A DNA stretch of 64,000 bases from Mycobacterium sp. URHD0025 (GCF_000426065.1 NZ_AUEQ01000006.1:372001-436000); one strand, 5' to 3'. Positions 18,370-27,451 are shown, numbered from the stretch's first letter. Numbers and translations are program-made. The notes: generated by a model not told the origin, from the letters alone.

Positions 18370-19800
18370 TTCGACCTTCTCGCCGAGCTGCTTGTCCACG
18401 TTCTTCCAATACTCGAAGGCCCGTTCCAGCACGTGCTCGGAGACACCCTTCGACAGGTGGCCGGCGATATTGGAGACCAACCGGGCCCGCGCCGCGTCAT
18501 CGAGCACATCGCGCACCATTGTTCCGGCCTGACCCCAGTCGTCATCCTCGGCGTGCAGGCTGTAGGCGGCGCGAACCATGTCGCCATCGGCGTGCCACAG
18601 CGATTCGCCGGTACGGGCCGGATCGGCCTGCGGGCCGCCGTACGAATTGGGGGCGTACACCGGATCGGACACATTCTTGATCCGCATGGCGCCGTCTTTC
18701 GAATAGCTGTGCACTTCGACCTTCGGCGCGTTGACCGGAATCTGCTTGTAGTTGCTGCCCAGCCGGTGACGGTGGGCATCGGCATAGGAGAAGTCGCGGG
18801 CCAACAACATCTTGTCGGGACTCAGGCCCGTGCCGGGCACCCGGTTGTTCGGTTCGAACGCGGCCTGCTCGATCTCGGTGTGGTAATCGGTGACGTTGCG
18901 GTCCAGGCGCAACGTGCCGACGTCGATCAGCGGATAGTCGCCGTGCGGCCACACCTTGGTCAGGTCGAACGGATTGAACCGATAGTCCTTGGCCTCCTCG
19001 AACGGCATGATCTGCACTTTCAGCGACCACGTCGGGAACTCGCCGCGCTCGATCGCCGAGTACAGATCGCGCTGGTGGGCGTCGCCGTCGATGCCGGCCA
19101 TCTCGTCGCCTTCCTCCTGCGTGAGGAACTCGACGCCCTGGTCCGTCTTGAAGTGGTATTTCACCCAGAAGATTTCGCCGGCCGCGTTGATCCAGCTGTA
19201 GGTGTGGCTGGAGTAGCCGTTCATGTGCCGCCAATCGCGGGGGATGCCACGATCACCCATCAGCCACGTCACCTGATGCGCGGACTCGGGGGACAACGTC
19301 CAGAAATCCCACTGCATGTCGTGATCGCGCAGGTTGTTTCCGGCCCGGCGCTTCTGGGAGCGGATGAAGTGCTGGAACTTCAGCGGGTCACGCATGAAGA
19401 ACACCGGCGTGTTGTTGCCGACCATGTCGAAGTTGCCGTCGGTCGTGTAGAACTTCGTGGCGAACCCACGTGGATCACGCCAGGTGTCTGGGCTGCCGCG
19501 CTCGCCGGCCACGGTCGAAAACCGGGTCAGCGTCTCGGTTTTGACGCCCGGCTGGAACAGTGCGGCCTTGGTGTATGCGCTGACGTCGTTGGTGACCTCG
19601 AAGTGACCGAACGCGCCTCCGCCCTTGGCATGTGGCTGGCGCTCCGGGATGCGTTCCCGGTTGAACATCGCCATCTGCTCGATCAGATAGTGATCTTGCA
19701 GCAGGATCGGCCCGTCGGGACCAATCGTCAGCGAGTGCTCGTCGCTGTACACCGGAATTCCGGCGTCGGTGGTTGTCGGCTTGGGCTGCATACCGGTCAC
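18346..19800 (-). CDS. Monofunctional haem catalase
   Basis: 484-residue small-subunit catalase that dismutates H2O2. Distal catalytic His57 lies in [16 protein letters not shown], the catalytic Asn in [15 protein letters not shown], and the proximal haem ligand Tyr in the conserved [14 protein letters not shown]. No C-terminal flavodoxin-like extension, so it is of the small-subunit (clade 3) type, distinct from the bifunctional KatG. GTG at 19800 is chosen because AAGGAG sits 6 bases upstream; the ATG at 19791 (MQPKPTTT) is 15 bases away from that site. A catalase is not at this place in M. tuberculosis, so this is a lineage difference. Convergent overlap of 24 bases with the TetR gene. Confidence 0.93.
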   Translation of the reverse strand: MTGMQPKPTTTDAGIPVYSDEHSLTIGPDGPILLQDHYLIEQMAMFNRERIPERQPHAKGGGAFGHFEVTNDVSAYTKAALFQPGVKTETLTRFSTVAGERGSPDTWRDPRGFATKFYTTDGNFDMVGNNTPVFFMRDPLKFQHFIRSQKRRAGNNLRDHDMQWDFWTLSPESAHQVTWLMGDRGIPRDWRHMNGYSSHTYSWINAAGEIFWVKYHFKTDQGVEFLTQEEGDEMAGIDGDAHQRDLYSAIERGEFPTWSLKVQIMPFEEAKDYRFNPFDLTKVWPHGDYPLIDVGTLRLDRNVTDYHTEIEQAAFEPNNRVPGTGLSPDKMLLARDFSYADAHRHRLGSNYKQIPVNAPKVEVHSYSKDGAMRIKNVSDPVYAPNSYGGPQADPARTGESLWHADGDMVRAAYSLHAEDDDWGQAGTMVRDVLDDAARARLVSNIAGHLSKGVSEHVLERAFEYWKNVDKQLGEKVESAVRNGG

Positions 19801-19917
19801 CGTGCGCTCCTTTCGCTGTTCAGCGGTGGGCGCCAAGCAGCGACGCCACCGCGTGACGTACGAGAACCGGGATACCCCGCGACATCCGTACTTCAAACCC
19901 GCTGGCCGCGCGGGTTC

Positions 19918-22287
19918 CTACCGCTCGGAGAGACCGGCGCGACGACGTATCGGTTCCCGCCCGGGCGGCTGAGGTGGTGGCGGCAGCAGCGCAGGTCGGG
20001 TGACGACGGGGACGGTTGTCGGCCCAGTGGTTTTGATCACCACGTCGTCGCCGGCGTGCCGGATGGTCAGTGACCCGTCTGGCCCGTCGCGCAAGGTGAA
20101 GGTGACGTTGTCGTGGGTCGCCTCGACAGTCACCCGAAAACCCCTCCATCGCAACCGGAATCGCAGGCAAGAGATGCCGTCGGGCAGACGCGGGTCGAGT
20201 GATAGGACGCCCTCGTCGTCGCGCAGCCCGCCGAATCCGGCCACCAGCGCCGTCCACGCGCCGGCCAGCGACGCCATGTGCAGGCCGTCGCGGGTGTTCT
20301 GGTGCAGGTCACGCAGGTCGATCAGGGCTGCCTCGTAGGCGTAGTCGTGGGCCAGCTCGAGATGGCCCACATCGGCACACATCACCGCCTGTGTGCAGGC
20401 GGACAGCGACGAATCCCGGGTGGTGCGCCTCTCGTAGTAGTCGACGTTGCGGGCTTTTTGTTCGGGCGTGAATGCGTGGCTCTGCCACTGCATCGCCAGG
20501 ACCAGATCGGCCTGCTTGAGCACCTGGGCCGGGTAGAGCCGCACATAGGGCTCGTGCAGCAGCAGCGGGTAGGCGGTGTTGGCCGAAAAGTCCCATTCGG
20601 CCAGGGTGGTGAAGCCCTGACACTGCGGGTGCACACCCAACTCCTCGTCGTAGGGAATGTGGGCGGCGTCGGCCGCGTCGCGCCAGGCGGCGGTCTCCTC
20701 GGTGGTGACACCCATCGAGTAGGACGCATCCGGATGGCGGGTGCACGCGTCGACGGCCACCCGCAGGTTGTGTGCGGCCATCAGATTGGTGAAGACGTTG
20801 TCGCGCACCACCGCGGTGTACTCGTCCGGCCCGGTCACGCCGTCCAGATGCCAGATCCCGTGCCGATCGTGGTGGCCCAACGACATCCACAGCCGGGCAG
20901 TGTCCACGAGAACCGCGAGGCCGCATTCTTGCTCAAGCGAATCATCGCCGGTGACAACGCGATAGCGCTCGAACGCAGCGGCGATGTCAGCGTTGATGTG
21001 CCACGCGGCGGTGCCCGCCGGCCAATACGCCGAGCACTCCTCGCCCCGGATGGTTCGCCACGGAAAACTGGCGCCCGACAGATCGAGCTGTTGCGCACGC
21101 TCCCGTGCCAGGTCCAGCGTGGAGGCCCGCCACCGCAGCGCGTCGGCCGCGGCCTGCGGTTTGGTGTAGGTGAGTACCGGCAGCACGAAACCCTCGGTGT
21201 CCCAGAAGGCATGGCCGTCGTAGCCGGTGCCGGTCAGTCCCTTGCCCGCGATGGCGCGCCGCTCGGCGCGGGCACTGGCCTGCAGCACGTGGAACAATCC
21301 GAATCGCACCGCCTGCTGACAGTCCGGGTCGCCCTCGACCTCGACGTCCGCACAGTCCCAGAACTCGTCGAGGTAGGCGCGTTGTGAATCCAGCAGGCCC
21401 TGCCACCCGCTGTATCGGGCGCCGGTGATGGCGGCGGCGGCTTGATCGCGCAGTGCGGGACGCGAGCGCAGGCTGGACCATCCGTAGCCGAGATACTTGA
21501 CGATGCGCAGTTTCTGGCCCGGACGCAGTCCACAGATGATGGTGGTGCGGGCCAGGTCGTCGCGGGCGTCCGTGTTGACCTCGACGCGTCCGGGCACCTC
21601 GACGTCATGGTCCATCGCGGCTGCCATCATCAGTCCACTGCCGACGGTGCGGTGCACCAGAAGCGCACCGCTGTCGGTGTTTTCGTGATGTACAGCGCGA
21701 AGCGGATGTTTCAGTACGGCCGAGACGCGCGGATCGTCGGATGTCTCGGGTTGATCCTCATTGGTGACAAGTTCGGATTGCACTGTCACCCGGACGAATT
21801 CGTCGATCGCCTCGACGCTGTACTCGATCGCGGCGACGCCGCGGTGGGCGAACGACACCAGGCGGGTGGAGACCACCTTGACCTGTTTTCCGGCGGGGGA
21901 ACGCCAATGGGCGCGGCGGGTCAGGGTGCCGGCGCGCATGTCCAAGGTGCGCTCATGATCGATCAGATCGCCGTAACGGACGTCGAACGGCTCGTCATCG
22001 ACCAGGAGCCGCAGCAGCTTGCCGTTGGTGACATTGACGACGGTCTGCCCGGCCTCGGGGTAGCCGAATCCGGCTTCGGCGTATGGCAATGGCCGCACCT
22101 CGAAGAACCCGGCCAGGTATGTGCCCGGCAGGCCGTACGGTTCTCCCTCGTCGAGATTGCCGCGCAGACCGATGTGGCCGTTGGACAGCGCGAACAGCGA
22201 TTCGGATTGCGCGAGCAGGTTGAGGTCCAAGCGGGTTTCCCGTACCTGCCACGGTTCGACCGGGTACGCGTCATGGGTGATCATCAT
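19918..22287 (-). CDS. GH65 glycoside phosphorylase/hydrolase (Rv3401-like)
   Basis: 789 residues with the full GH65 plan: N-terminal beta-sandwich (SNGHIGLRGNLDEGEPYGLP), then the (alpha/alpha)6 barrel (GYDGHAFWDTEGFVLPVL) and the catalytic acid Glu in DGVTGPDEYTAVVRDN; KQADLVLAMQ fits the phosphate-binding region of maltose or trehalose phosphorylases. The family cleaves alpha-glucosides such as maltose, kojibiose or trehalose, usually with phosphate to give beta-glucose 1-phosphate. Four bases separate the upstream HAD gene stop from this ATG; the pair matches Rv3400-Rv3401. The product could be converted by the neighbour to glucose 6-phosphate. No signal peptide, so cytoplasmic. Confidence 0.9.
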   Translation of the reverse strand: MMITHDAYPVEPWQVRETRLDLNLLAQSESLFALSNGHIGLRGNLDEGEPYGLPGTYLAGFFEVRPLPYAEAGFGYPEAGQTVVNVTNGKLLRLLVDDEPFDVRYGDLIDHERTLDMRAGTLTRRAHWRSPAGKQVKVVSTRLVSFAHRGVAAIEYSVEAIDEFVRVTVQSELVTNEDQPETSDDPRVSAVLKHPLRAVHHENTDSGALLVHRTVGSGLMMAAAMDHDVEVPGRVEVNTDARDDLARTTIICGLRPGQKLRIVKYLGYGWSSLRSRPALRDQAAAAITGARYSGWQGLLDSQRAYLDEFWDCADVEVEGDPDCQQAVRFGLFHVLQASARAERRAIAGKGLTGTGYDGHAFWDTEGFVLPVLTYTKPQAAADALRWRASTLDLARERAQQLDLSGASFPWRTIRGEECSAYWPAGTAAWHINADIAAAFERYRVVTGDDSLEQECGLAVLVDTARLWMSLGHHDRHGIWHLDGVTGPDEYTAVVRDNVFTNLMAAHNLRVAVDACTRHPDASYSMGVTTEETAAWRDAADAAHIPYDEELGVHPQCQGFTTLAEWDFSANTAYPLLLHEPYVRLYPAQVLKQADLVLAMQWQSHAFTPEQKARNVDYYERRTTRDSSLSACTQAVMCADVGHLELAHDYAYEAALIDLRDLHQNTRDGLHMASLAGAWTALVAGFGGLRDDEGVLSLDPRLPDGISCLRFRLRWRGFRVTVEATHDNVTFTLRDGPDGSLTIRHAGDDVVIKTTGPTTVPVVTRPALLPPPPQPPGREPIRRRAGLSER

Positions 22288-22291
22288 GGTC

Positions 22292-23095
22292 CTAGATCAG
22301 CTCCGCCAGGTCGGTGACCACGATGTCGGCGCCGTGGCGGTGCAGTTGCTCGGCCTGCCCGACGCGGTCCACGCCGACCACGAAGCCGAACTTTCCCGCC
22401 CGGCCCGCTGCGACGCCGGCCAAGGCGTCCTCGAATACCGCGGCCTGCGCGGGGGAGACGCCCAGCAGTTCGGCAGCGCGCAGGAAGCTGTCCGGAGCCG
22501 GCTTGCCCGGCAAGTTCTCCTCCCGCATCGTCACGCCGTCCACCCGCTGCTCGATGAATGTGTCCAGTCCGGTGATCTTGAGTACCTCCTCGGTGTTGGC
22601 GCTGGAAGACACCACGGCCCGGCGCAGGCCCGCATCGGTCACGGCCCGCAGATAGCGCCGCGATCCTTCGAACACCTCGACTCCGTCGGATTGCAAGGTT
22701 CGGTGGAACATCGCGTTCTTCCGGTTGCCCAGGCCCTCGACGGTGTCGACATCGGCGGCGTCGTCCGGTGTGCCCTCGGGCAGTTCGATGCCACGGCTGA
22801 TCAGAAACGACCGAACGCCATCCTCGCGGCGCTTGCCGTCGACGTAGTTCAGGTAGTCGGCGTCGATGTCGAATGCGACGAACGGTTCACCCGTGCGCTC
22901 GGCCCGCGTGCGCAGGTAGTCGTCGAACATGGCCTTCCAGGCCTTCTTGTGCACGCTCGCGGTATCGGTGAGCACGCCGTCAAGATCGAACAGGCAGGCC
23001 GTGATCTGCTCGGGCAAGCCCAGCACAGCGTCCTCGCTTTCGCCGACGTCTCCTTCATCATGCGTAATCACCACGCGAGGGGTGGGTTTAAACAC
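22292..23095 (-). CDS. Beta-phosphoglucomutase-like HAD hydrolase (Rv3400-like)
   Basis: About 267 residues. HAD motif [14 protein letters not shown] has both the nucleophile Asp and the +2 acid/base Asp; motif II is VVSSSANT, motif III lysine is in PGKPAPDSF and the motif IV acids are in [12 protein letters not shown]. Members interconvert beta-glucose 1-phosphate and glucose 6-phosphate. It is encoded directly upstream of GH65, as in many alpha-glucoside phosphorylase operons, which supports that role. The start is uncertain: the frame begins with GTG at 23095, with later GTG options; the conserved part begins at VLGLPEQ. The upstream flank has changed relative to M. tuberculosis because a toxin island follows. 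Confidence 0.88.
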   Translation of the reverse strand: MFKPTPRVVITHDEGDVGESEDAVLGLPEQITACLFDLDGVLTDTASVHKKAWKAMFDDYLRTRAERTGEPFVAFDIDADYLNYVDGKRREDGVRSFLISRGIELPEGTPDDAADVDTVEGLGNRKNAMFHRTLQSDGVEVFEGSRRYLRAVTDAGLRRAVVSSSANTEEVLKITGLDTFIEQRVDGVTMREENLPGKPAPDSFLRAAELLGVSPAQAAVFEDALAGVAAGRAGKFGFVVGVDRVGQAEQLHRHGADIVVTDLAELI

Positions 23096-23272
23096 GCCTT
23101 CTGTGGCGGGCGCCGGTGTGCGGCGTGCTTCTGTCTACATCAGGTCGGCGGGCAGCTTCCGTACCGAGGCGCGGCCAAGGCGCGCCGCTTGCCCATGTCA
23201 GCAAACAGCTGCGCACGCGTCCGATCGCGGCCTAGCTTCCGTGAATTCGGTGATTCAGTGGATGTGTTTGGG
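23096..23272. other. Non-coding flank at the island boundary
   Basis: 177 bases between the HAD gene and the decayed immunity copy. Reading both strands gives only short frames with no recognised motif. In M. tuberculosis this position holds Rv3397c-Rv3399 (squalene/phytoene synthase, prenyl synthase, methyltransferase), which are absent here. I see no attachment site or integrase. Confidence 0.4.
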
Positions 23273-23533
23273 CTAATGTACGGGGACCAACAATGGTTCG
23301 ATCGATAGCAGAGCCTTCATGTTCGGCACACTGCCACGAGTCGATTGACGACACTCAAATTCACATTCTGCTAGTGCGTGAACTGCAGTGACATCTGGCA
23401 TGTCGAAACCGAAAGTTCGATTGTCTTCGGGCGTATTTTATACGTGACTTATTGCTTCCGCATTCAAACGGGGAAGTGGAGACTCGTGAACTAATTCATC
23501 GGTGTTGGAATGAAAAGCTTGGAGCATCCAATG
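23273..23533 (-). pseudogene. Decayed copy of the adjacent immunity gene
   Basis: Translating the minus strand from 23530 gives WMLQAFHSNTDELVHESPLP, which lines up without gaps with residues 2-21 of the intact immunity protein (WYIEEFDRSSETLIREHPLP); after a 2-codon shorter middle part the match resumes as FGFDMPD against FGFDIPD. The frame is broken by TAA at 23438-23440, exactly where the intact gene has TTA (Leu), and no start codon precedes the Trp (the Met position reads CAT). The remainder runs on to TAG at 23273-23275 with little similarity. DNA here is about 43% GC (26 of 60 bases in each of the lines 23401-23460 and 23461-23520). Best read as a former immunity gene that has degenerated. 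Confidence 0.7.
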
Positions 23534-23613
23534 CTCAGTGAATTGCCTCTGGATCGAGTGGATATACCAGGCACTCTTAGAGTGCGACGTTCGGGTGGCT
23601 GAAGCCGGAACGG

Positions 23614-23853
23614 TCAGTCCGTATAGAAGCCGAGTTGGTATGTTATCGACGCGTCGAACCTTATAGTGGCTTGACCAAAGGTGGAGAGTTCTTCGAGTGT
23701 CTTTGAATCGGGGATGTCGAAGCCGAAAGGTTCAATCGGCAAATCATCGTGAACATTTAATATTCTGCGAACATCGGGGTCTCTAAGTGCCGGAAGCGGG
23801 TGTTCGCGTATTAGAGTCTCAGAGGATCTATCGAATTCTTCGATGTACCACAT
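23614..23853 (-). CDS. Probable immunity protein for the E3-type rRNase toxin
   Basis: 79-residue acidic protein (many Asp/Glu) starting 3 bases after the toxin stop, the standard toxin-immunity arrangement. Sequence plan (WYIEEFD, then PLPALRDPDVRRILNV, then FGFDIPDSKTLEEL) recalls small actinobacterial proteins found beside E3-like nuclease domains (DUF7683-like, from memory) and loosely the colicin E3/cloacin immunity fold, which blocks the nuclease domain with an acidic surface. Probably binds the C-terminal domain of the toxin in the producing cell. No signal peptide or membrane segment, as expected for a cytoplasmic inhibitor. A decayed paralogue follows downstream. Confidence 0.72.
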   Translation of the reverse strand: MWYIEEFDRSSETLIREHPLPALRDPDVRRILNVHDDLPIEPFGFDIPDSKTLEELSTFGQATIRFDASITYQLGFYTD

Positions 23854-23856
23854 GAG

Positions 23857-25119
23857 TTACGGTTCCACTCTTCTTGTCGGATTCGGTGGCTTAGTTTGCT
23901 GACCGGTGTTCGGGTCGAACTCGCCCTTGTGAGTTCCTCTTTTGTCGTACATCTCGACCTTTCCGTGCTGCCCATCCCATTCGTAGATGTTTCCTTTATC
24001 GTCAATCCAGCGGTTCCGCATCCGACCACCCGACGTTCGTGTCTTGCGAGGAGCGCGCGTCGCTTTTGGAAACGCGTTGAGGTTCTTTGGTGCAGGGTAG
24101 TAATTCCCGGCTGGTCCGCTGACCATCCCCTCACCGTCGGGTCTGTAGACGGAGGCGTTCGCTTGCAACAGTGGTTGTAGATCGCGGGTAATGCCGTTCG
24201 CGGCAGCGCCCGCAGCCGCGACGCCGCCGGCGACCATCCCCGTCGCGATTCCTGCCGTTACGTCGAGCGCCGCCAAGATCGGCACGATTGATGCGGCAGC
24301 TCGCGACGCGGCGGCACCGGACGCCAATGCCGCGCCGCCGACCGTGCCTTCTGGCCCGATGAGGCTTCCGACGATGGCGCCGGCGGCACCGGCGACTAAC
24401 GCCCATCCGATCGTGTCTGCGAGTGTTTGTCTGATCTTCTGGTGGGCGTCATCAATTTGTTTGGCCCAGTCGTAGCAGGCGTTTCCCAGGTTCTCGAACT
24501 CTGCACAGAGCTTCTCGACGTCATCTGCCACCAGGTCCATCTGTGCCAATGCTTTGCCGAACTCCGGTGATGACAGATCTTCGACGCTCGCCCATGCGGG
24601 TCCGGCGGTACTGCTTGCATCCCGCAGCCCTTTCGCTGCTTCGGTCCATGCGAAGCCAAGTTTCTTTAGCTTGGCAGGATCACCATTTGGCCATAGATGG
24701 CCTTGCAGCCAACGAGTGAGCAAACCCCAGCCCATCGGGGCATCTGTATCACCGCCATACGATCCCTTGAATGCGTTGGCCGTGTAATTGGGTGCGAGTG
24801 CGGGAGGCGGCGTCGGTGCGCCCGGGGAAGTGGCGGCCGCATTCTCAGCGTTGGCGTGATTCACGCCCGTGAAGGCCAACAGATCGTGGAGCTTGGCGAA
24901 GGCGTTCACCGCGTCTGCGCCAGCCTTTACGGCGTTCAATGCCGCCGGATCGTAACCGTTTGCCCACGTGTGGCCAGCGTTATCGGTGCCAGCGCACCCG
25001 GAATTCGAGTCTAGAGCAGACGTCAGGGCAGTCATGGTGCCCGCGGCACGAGAGCGTGCGTTGTCGTACAGAGCACCGGCATCCAACAAGACCTTCGAGT
25101 CTGCTGTTATGGGCGCCAT
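23857..25119 (-). CDS. ESX-associated polymorphic toxin with colicin E3-type 16S rRNA nuclease domain
   Basis: 420 residues. N-terminal helical region (about 1-95) carries GTDNAGHTWANGYDPAA (44-60), a motif common in actinobacterial WXG100-linked effectors; a Pro-rich linker at about 98-110; a helical middle; an Ala/Gly-rich hydrophobic stretch at about 236-312 that could cross or insert into membrane; and from about 339 an E3-type cytotoxic domain. That domain begins NYYPAPKN, as colicin E3 has YHPAPK, and contains IYEWDGQHGKVEMYD: Asp382, His385 and Glu389 have the spacing of E3 Asp510, His513 and Glu517, and Arg416 fits Arg545. Colicin E3 cuts 16S rRNA in the decoding site. ATG at 25119 is preferred (GGTGGGGA upstream) over a longer frame to 25287 that overlaps the WXG100 gene. 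Confidence 0.85.
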   Translation of the reverse strand: MAPITADSKVLLDAGALYDNARSRAAGTMTALTSALDSNSGCAGTDNAGHTWANGYDPAALNAVKAGADAVNAFAKLHDLLAFTGVNHANAENAAATSPGAPTPPPALAPNYTANAFKGSYGGDTDAPMGWGLLTRWLQGHLWPNGDPAKLKKLGFAWTEAAKGLRDASSTAGPAWASVEDLSSPEFGKALAQMDLVADDVEKLCAEFENLGNACYDWAKQIDDAHQKIRQTLADTIGWALVAGAAGAIVGSLIGPEGTVGGAALASGAAASRAAASIVPILAALDVTAGIATGMVAGGVAAAGAAANGITRDLQPLLQANASVYRPDGEGMVSGPAGNYYPAPKNLNAFPKATRAPRKTRTSGGRMRNRWIDDKGNIYEWDGQHGKVEMYDKRGTHKGEFDPNTGQQTKPPNPTRRVEP

Positions 25120-25169
25120 TGAATTTCCCCACCAATGGTGTTGCCGGATATGCGAAAGATCGGCATGCG

Positions 25170-25457
25170 TCAGGGCCACATAGCGGTGTTCAGGGCGACG
25201 GCACCGGCGTAGCTGCGGTGAGCGGCATCGATTTTCGTGCGCAACTGTTCTAACGCCGCACGCATCTGCGCCGCTGCTTCGGTCCATTCATCGTGTTGGC
25301 GCTTATGCGCTTCGGCGGCGTCGCCAGCCCATGTCCCGTGTAACGCGGCAACTTGTTGGTCGACTTCCACTGCAACTTGCTCTGCCCGGGAGTGGAATTG
25401 GACGAGGCGGCCGATGAAATCCTGGAGTCTGTCCAAATCGACGGTGTATCGACTCAC
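25170..25457 (-). CDS. WXG100 (ESAT-6-like) protein
   Basis: 95 residues, the usual WXG100 length, with the W-x-G turn at 43-45 (TWAGDA) between two long helices. It lacks a C-terminal YxxxD/E, so it resembles the ESAT-6-side partner. GTG start at 25457 overlaps the stop of the preceding WXG100 gene (GTGA), with AAGG upstream, so the two are translationally coupled and probably form a heterodimer. 50 bases separate it from the toxin gene. Such small proteins act as secretion partners or chaperones for effectors of type VII (ESX) systems. Confidence 0.88.
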   Translation of the reverse strand: MSRYTVDLDRLQDFIGRLVQFHSRAEQVAVEVDQQVAALHGTWAGDAAEAHKRQHDEWTEAAAQMRAALEQLRTKIDAAHRSYAGAVALNTAMWP

Positions 25458-25771
25458 AGTGACCTTACAGTTTGGGTGATGTCAGCTATCGGCTGCGCTC
25501 CATCATTGTCTTGAGCTACGTAGGCGGTTGCCGCTTGCCTGAGCAGGTCGCAGGATTCTTCGAGCGCCCGCGCCACACGATCTGCTCCTTCGTGCCACTG
25601 TTGCCAGGGCGATGCGTACGACGACGCTGCATCGCCTAGCCATGTCGCCGAAAGAGAATCCCACTCGCGCTCGATGCCGTCTAATTCGGCTGATAGCTGG
25701 ACGGCCTGTTCGGCAATGAATTTGGCCGATGACACCATGGTGTCCCAGTCCACTCGCAATTCGTTTGGCAC
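25454..25771 (-). CDS. WXG100 (CFP-10-like) protein with YxxxD secretion motif
   Basis: 105 residues, two helices joined by W-x-G at 44-46 (TWLGDA). Near the C-terminus is YVAQD (84-88), which fits the YxxxD/E type VII secretion signal and makes it the CFP-10-like partner of the downstream protein. First gene of the toxin operon; GTG at 25771 follows a G-rich GGGGGGAGG. No ESX core genes (eccA-E, mycP) occur in this window, so export must use machinery encoded elsewhere. Confidence 0.88.
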   Translation of the reverse strand: MPNELRVDWDTMVSSAKFIAEQAVQLSAELDGIEREWDSLSATWLGDAASSYASPWQQWHEGADRVARALEESCDLLRQAATAYVAQDNDGAQPIADITQTVRSL

Positions 25772-25872
25772 GTGCCTCCCCCCGGAAGGTTGTCAGCCGA
25801 AGTATAGGACCCCACAACCAACCGCCAATTACGCAGATTTCCGGCACCGCGAGCACGCTGTGACCTGCCCAC

Positions 25873-25878
25873 TAGACT
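25873..25878 (+). promoter_or_regulatory. -10 element of guaA, probable leaderless transcript
   Basis: TAGACT fits TAnnnT and lies 6 bases before the guaA GTG, with no ribosome binding site between, so transcription probably starts at or next to the start codon. The 113-base gap 25772-25884 also holds the promoter of the toxin operon on the other strand. Confidence 0.55.
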
Positions 25879-25884
25879 GTTGCG

Positions 25885-27438
25885 GTGACATCTGCATCTC
25901 CCCGTCCGGTCCTCGTCGTCGACTTCGGCGCTCAGTACGCACAGCTGATCGCTCGCCGGGTCCGTGAGGCGCGGGTGTTCTCCGAGGTCATCCCTCACAC
26001 CACCACTGTCGAGGAGATCAAGGCCAAGGATCCGCAGGCCGTCGTGCTCTCGGGCGGCCCGGCCAGTGTCTACGCCGAAGGCGCTCCACGGCTCGATCCA
26101 GCGCTGTTCGATCTCGACGTCCCGGTCTTCGGCATCTGCTACGGCTTCCAGGCCATGGCCCAAGCCCTCGGCGGCACCGTCGAACACACCGGCACCAGCG
26201 AATACGGCCGGACCGAGCTGAACGTTTCGGGCGGTGACCTGCATTCCGAGTTGCCCGCCAGCCAGCCGGTGTGGATGAGCCACGGCGATGCGGTCACGGC
26301 TGCACCGGAGGGCTTCGAGGTGATCGCCTCCAGCGCCGGCGCGCCGGTGGCGGGCTTCGAGAATCGGGCGCGTCGTCTGGCCGGTGTGCAGTACCACCCC
26401 GAGGTCCTGCATTCCCCGCACGGTCAGCAGGTGCTGAGCCGGTTCCTGCACGAGTTCGCGGGGATCGGCGCGTCGTGGACCCCGGCGAACATCGCCGAGC
26501 AGTTGATCGAGGCGGTCCGCGCTCAGATCGGCGACGGCCAGGCCATCTGTGGTCTGTCCGGTGGTGTGGACTCAGCGGTCGCCGCCGCGCTGGTGCAACG
26601 CGCGATCGGGGACCGGCTCACGTGTGTGTTCGTCGACCACGGCCTACTGCGGGCCGGGGAGCGCGGGCAGGTGCAGCGCGATTTCGTCGCCGCCACCGGC
26701 GCCAAGCTGGTGACCGTCGACGTCGCCGACCGTTTCCTCGAAGCACTGACCGGAGTGACCAACCCCGAGGGCAAGCGCAAGATCATCGGTCGCGAGTTCA
26801 TCCGCGCCTTCGAGGGTGCGGTGCGTGACACTCTCAGCGAGTCGGACATCGACTTCCTGGTGCAGGGCACGCTGTATCCCGACGTCGTCGAATCCGGCGG
26901 TGGCACTGGCACCGCCAACATCAAGAGCCATCACAACGTCGGCGGGCTGCCCGACGACCTGAAGTTCAAGCTCGTCGAGCCGTTGCGGCTGCTGTTCAAG
27001 GACGAGGTGCGCGCGGTGGGCCGTGAGCTGGGCCTGCCCGAGGAAATCGTTGCGCGCCAACCGTTCCCGGGCCCGGGTCTGGGTATCCGCATCGTGGGCG
27101 AGGTGACTGCCGACCGGCTCGACACACTGCGCCGCGCCGACGCGATCGCCCGCGAGGAGCTCACCGCAGCCGGTCTGGATCAGCAGATCTGGCAGTGCCC
27201 GGTGGTGCTGCTGGCCGACGTGCGTTCGGTGGGTGTGCAAGGAGACGGACGCACCTACGGCCACCCGATCGTGCTGCGGCCGGTGTCCAGTGAGGACGCC
27301 ATGACCGCGGACTGGACGCGGGTGCCTTACGAAGTGCTGGAACGGATTTCGACTCGGATCACCAACGAGGTGCCCGAGGTCAACCGGGTGGTGCTGGATG
27401 TCACCAGCAAGCCGCCGGGCACCATCGAGTGGGAGTAA
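25885..27438 (+). CDS. guaA: GuaA, GMP synthase (glutamine-hydrolysing)
   Basis: 517 residues. Converts XMP to GMP using glutamine and ATP, completing the pathway begun by GuaB2 earlier in the window. The class I glutamine amidotransferase domain (about 1-200) has the nucleophile Cys85 in [10 protein letters not shown] and the His/Glu pair in VQYHPEV. The ATP-pyrophosphatase domain has the PP-loop [10 protein letters not shown]; the C-terminal dimerisation domain follows with [16 protein letters not shown] and ends KPPGTIEWE, the normal GMP synthase terminus. GTG start at 25885, probably leaderless. Confidence 0.97.
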   Translation: MTSASPRPVLVVDFGAQYAQLIARRVREARVFSEVIPHTTTVEEIKAKDPQAVVLSGGPASVYAEGAPRLDPALFDLDVPVFGICYGFQAMAQALGGTVEHTGTSEYGRTELNVSGGDLHSELPASQPVWMSHGDAVTAAPEGFEVIASSAGAPVAGFENRARRLAGVQYHPEVLHSPHGQQVLSRFLHEFAGIGASWTPANIAEQLIEAVRAQIGDGQAICGLSGGVDSAVAAALVQRAIGDRLTCVFVDHGLLRAGERGQVQRDFVAATGAKLVTVDVADRFLEALTGVTNPEGKRKIIGREFIRAFEGAVRDTLSESDIDFLVQGTLYPDVVESGGGTGTANIKSHHNVGGLPDDLKFKLVEPLRLLFKDEVRAVGRELGLPEEIVARQPFPGPGLGIRIVGEVTADRLDTLRRADAIAREELTAAGLDQQIWQCPVVLLADVRSVGVQGDGRTYGHPIVLRPVSSEDAMTADWTRVPYEVLERISTRITNEVPEVNRVVLDVTSKPPGTIEWE

Positions 27439-27451
27439 CTTCTTTTCCCAC

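Noticed and set aside
18433..20073. 546-codon open frame on the plus strand
   Set aside because: Antisense to catalase and running into the GH65 gene; catalase motifs are clear on the other strand.
20278..21387. 369-codon open frame on the plus strand within GH65
   Set aside because: Antisense shadow of a strongly conserved enzyme.
22121..23308. 395-codon plus-strand open frame reaching into the island
   Set aside because: Antisense to the GH65 start and HAD genes; HAD motifs on the minus strand are complete.
23571..23585. GCACTC-TTA-GAGTGC hairpin after the immunity gene
   Set aside because: Only a 6-bp stem with 3-base loop and no T-run on the minus strand; too weak to call a terminator.
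23096..25130. Island considered as a prophage or insertion-sequence insertion
   Set aside because: No integrase, transposase, terminal inverted repeats or tRNA attachment site visible at either border.
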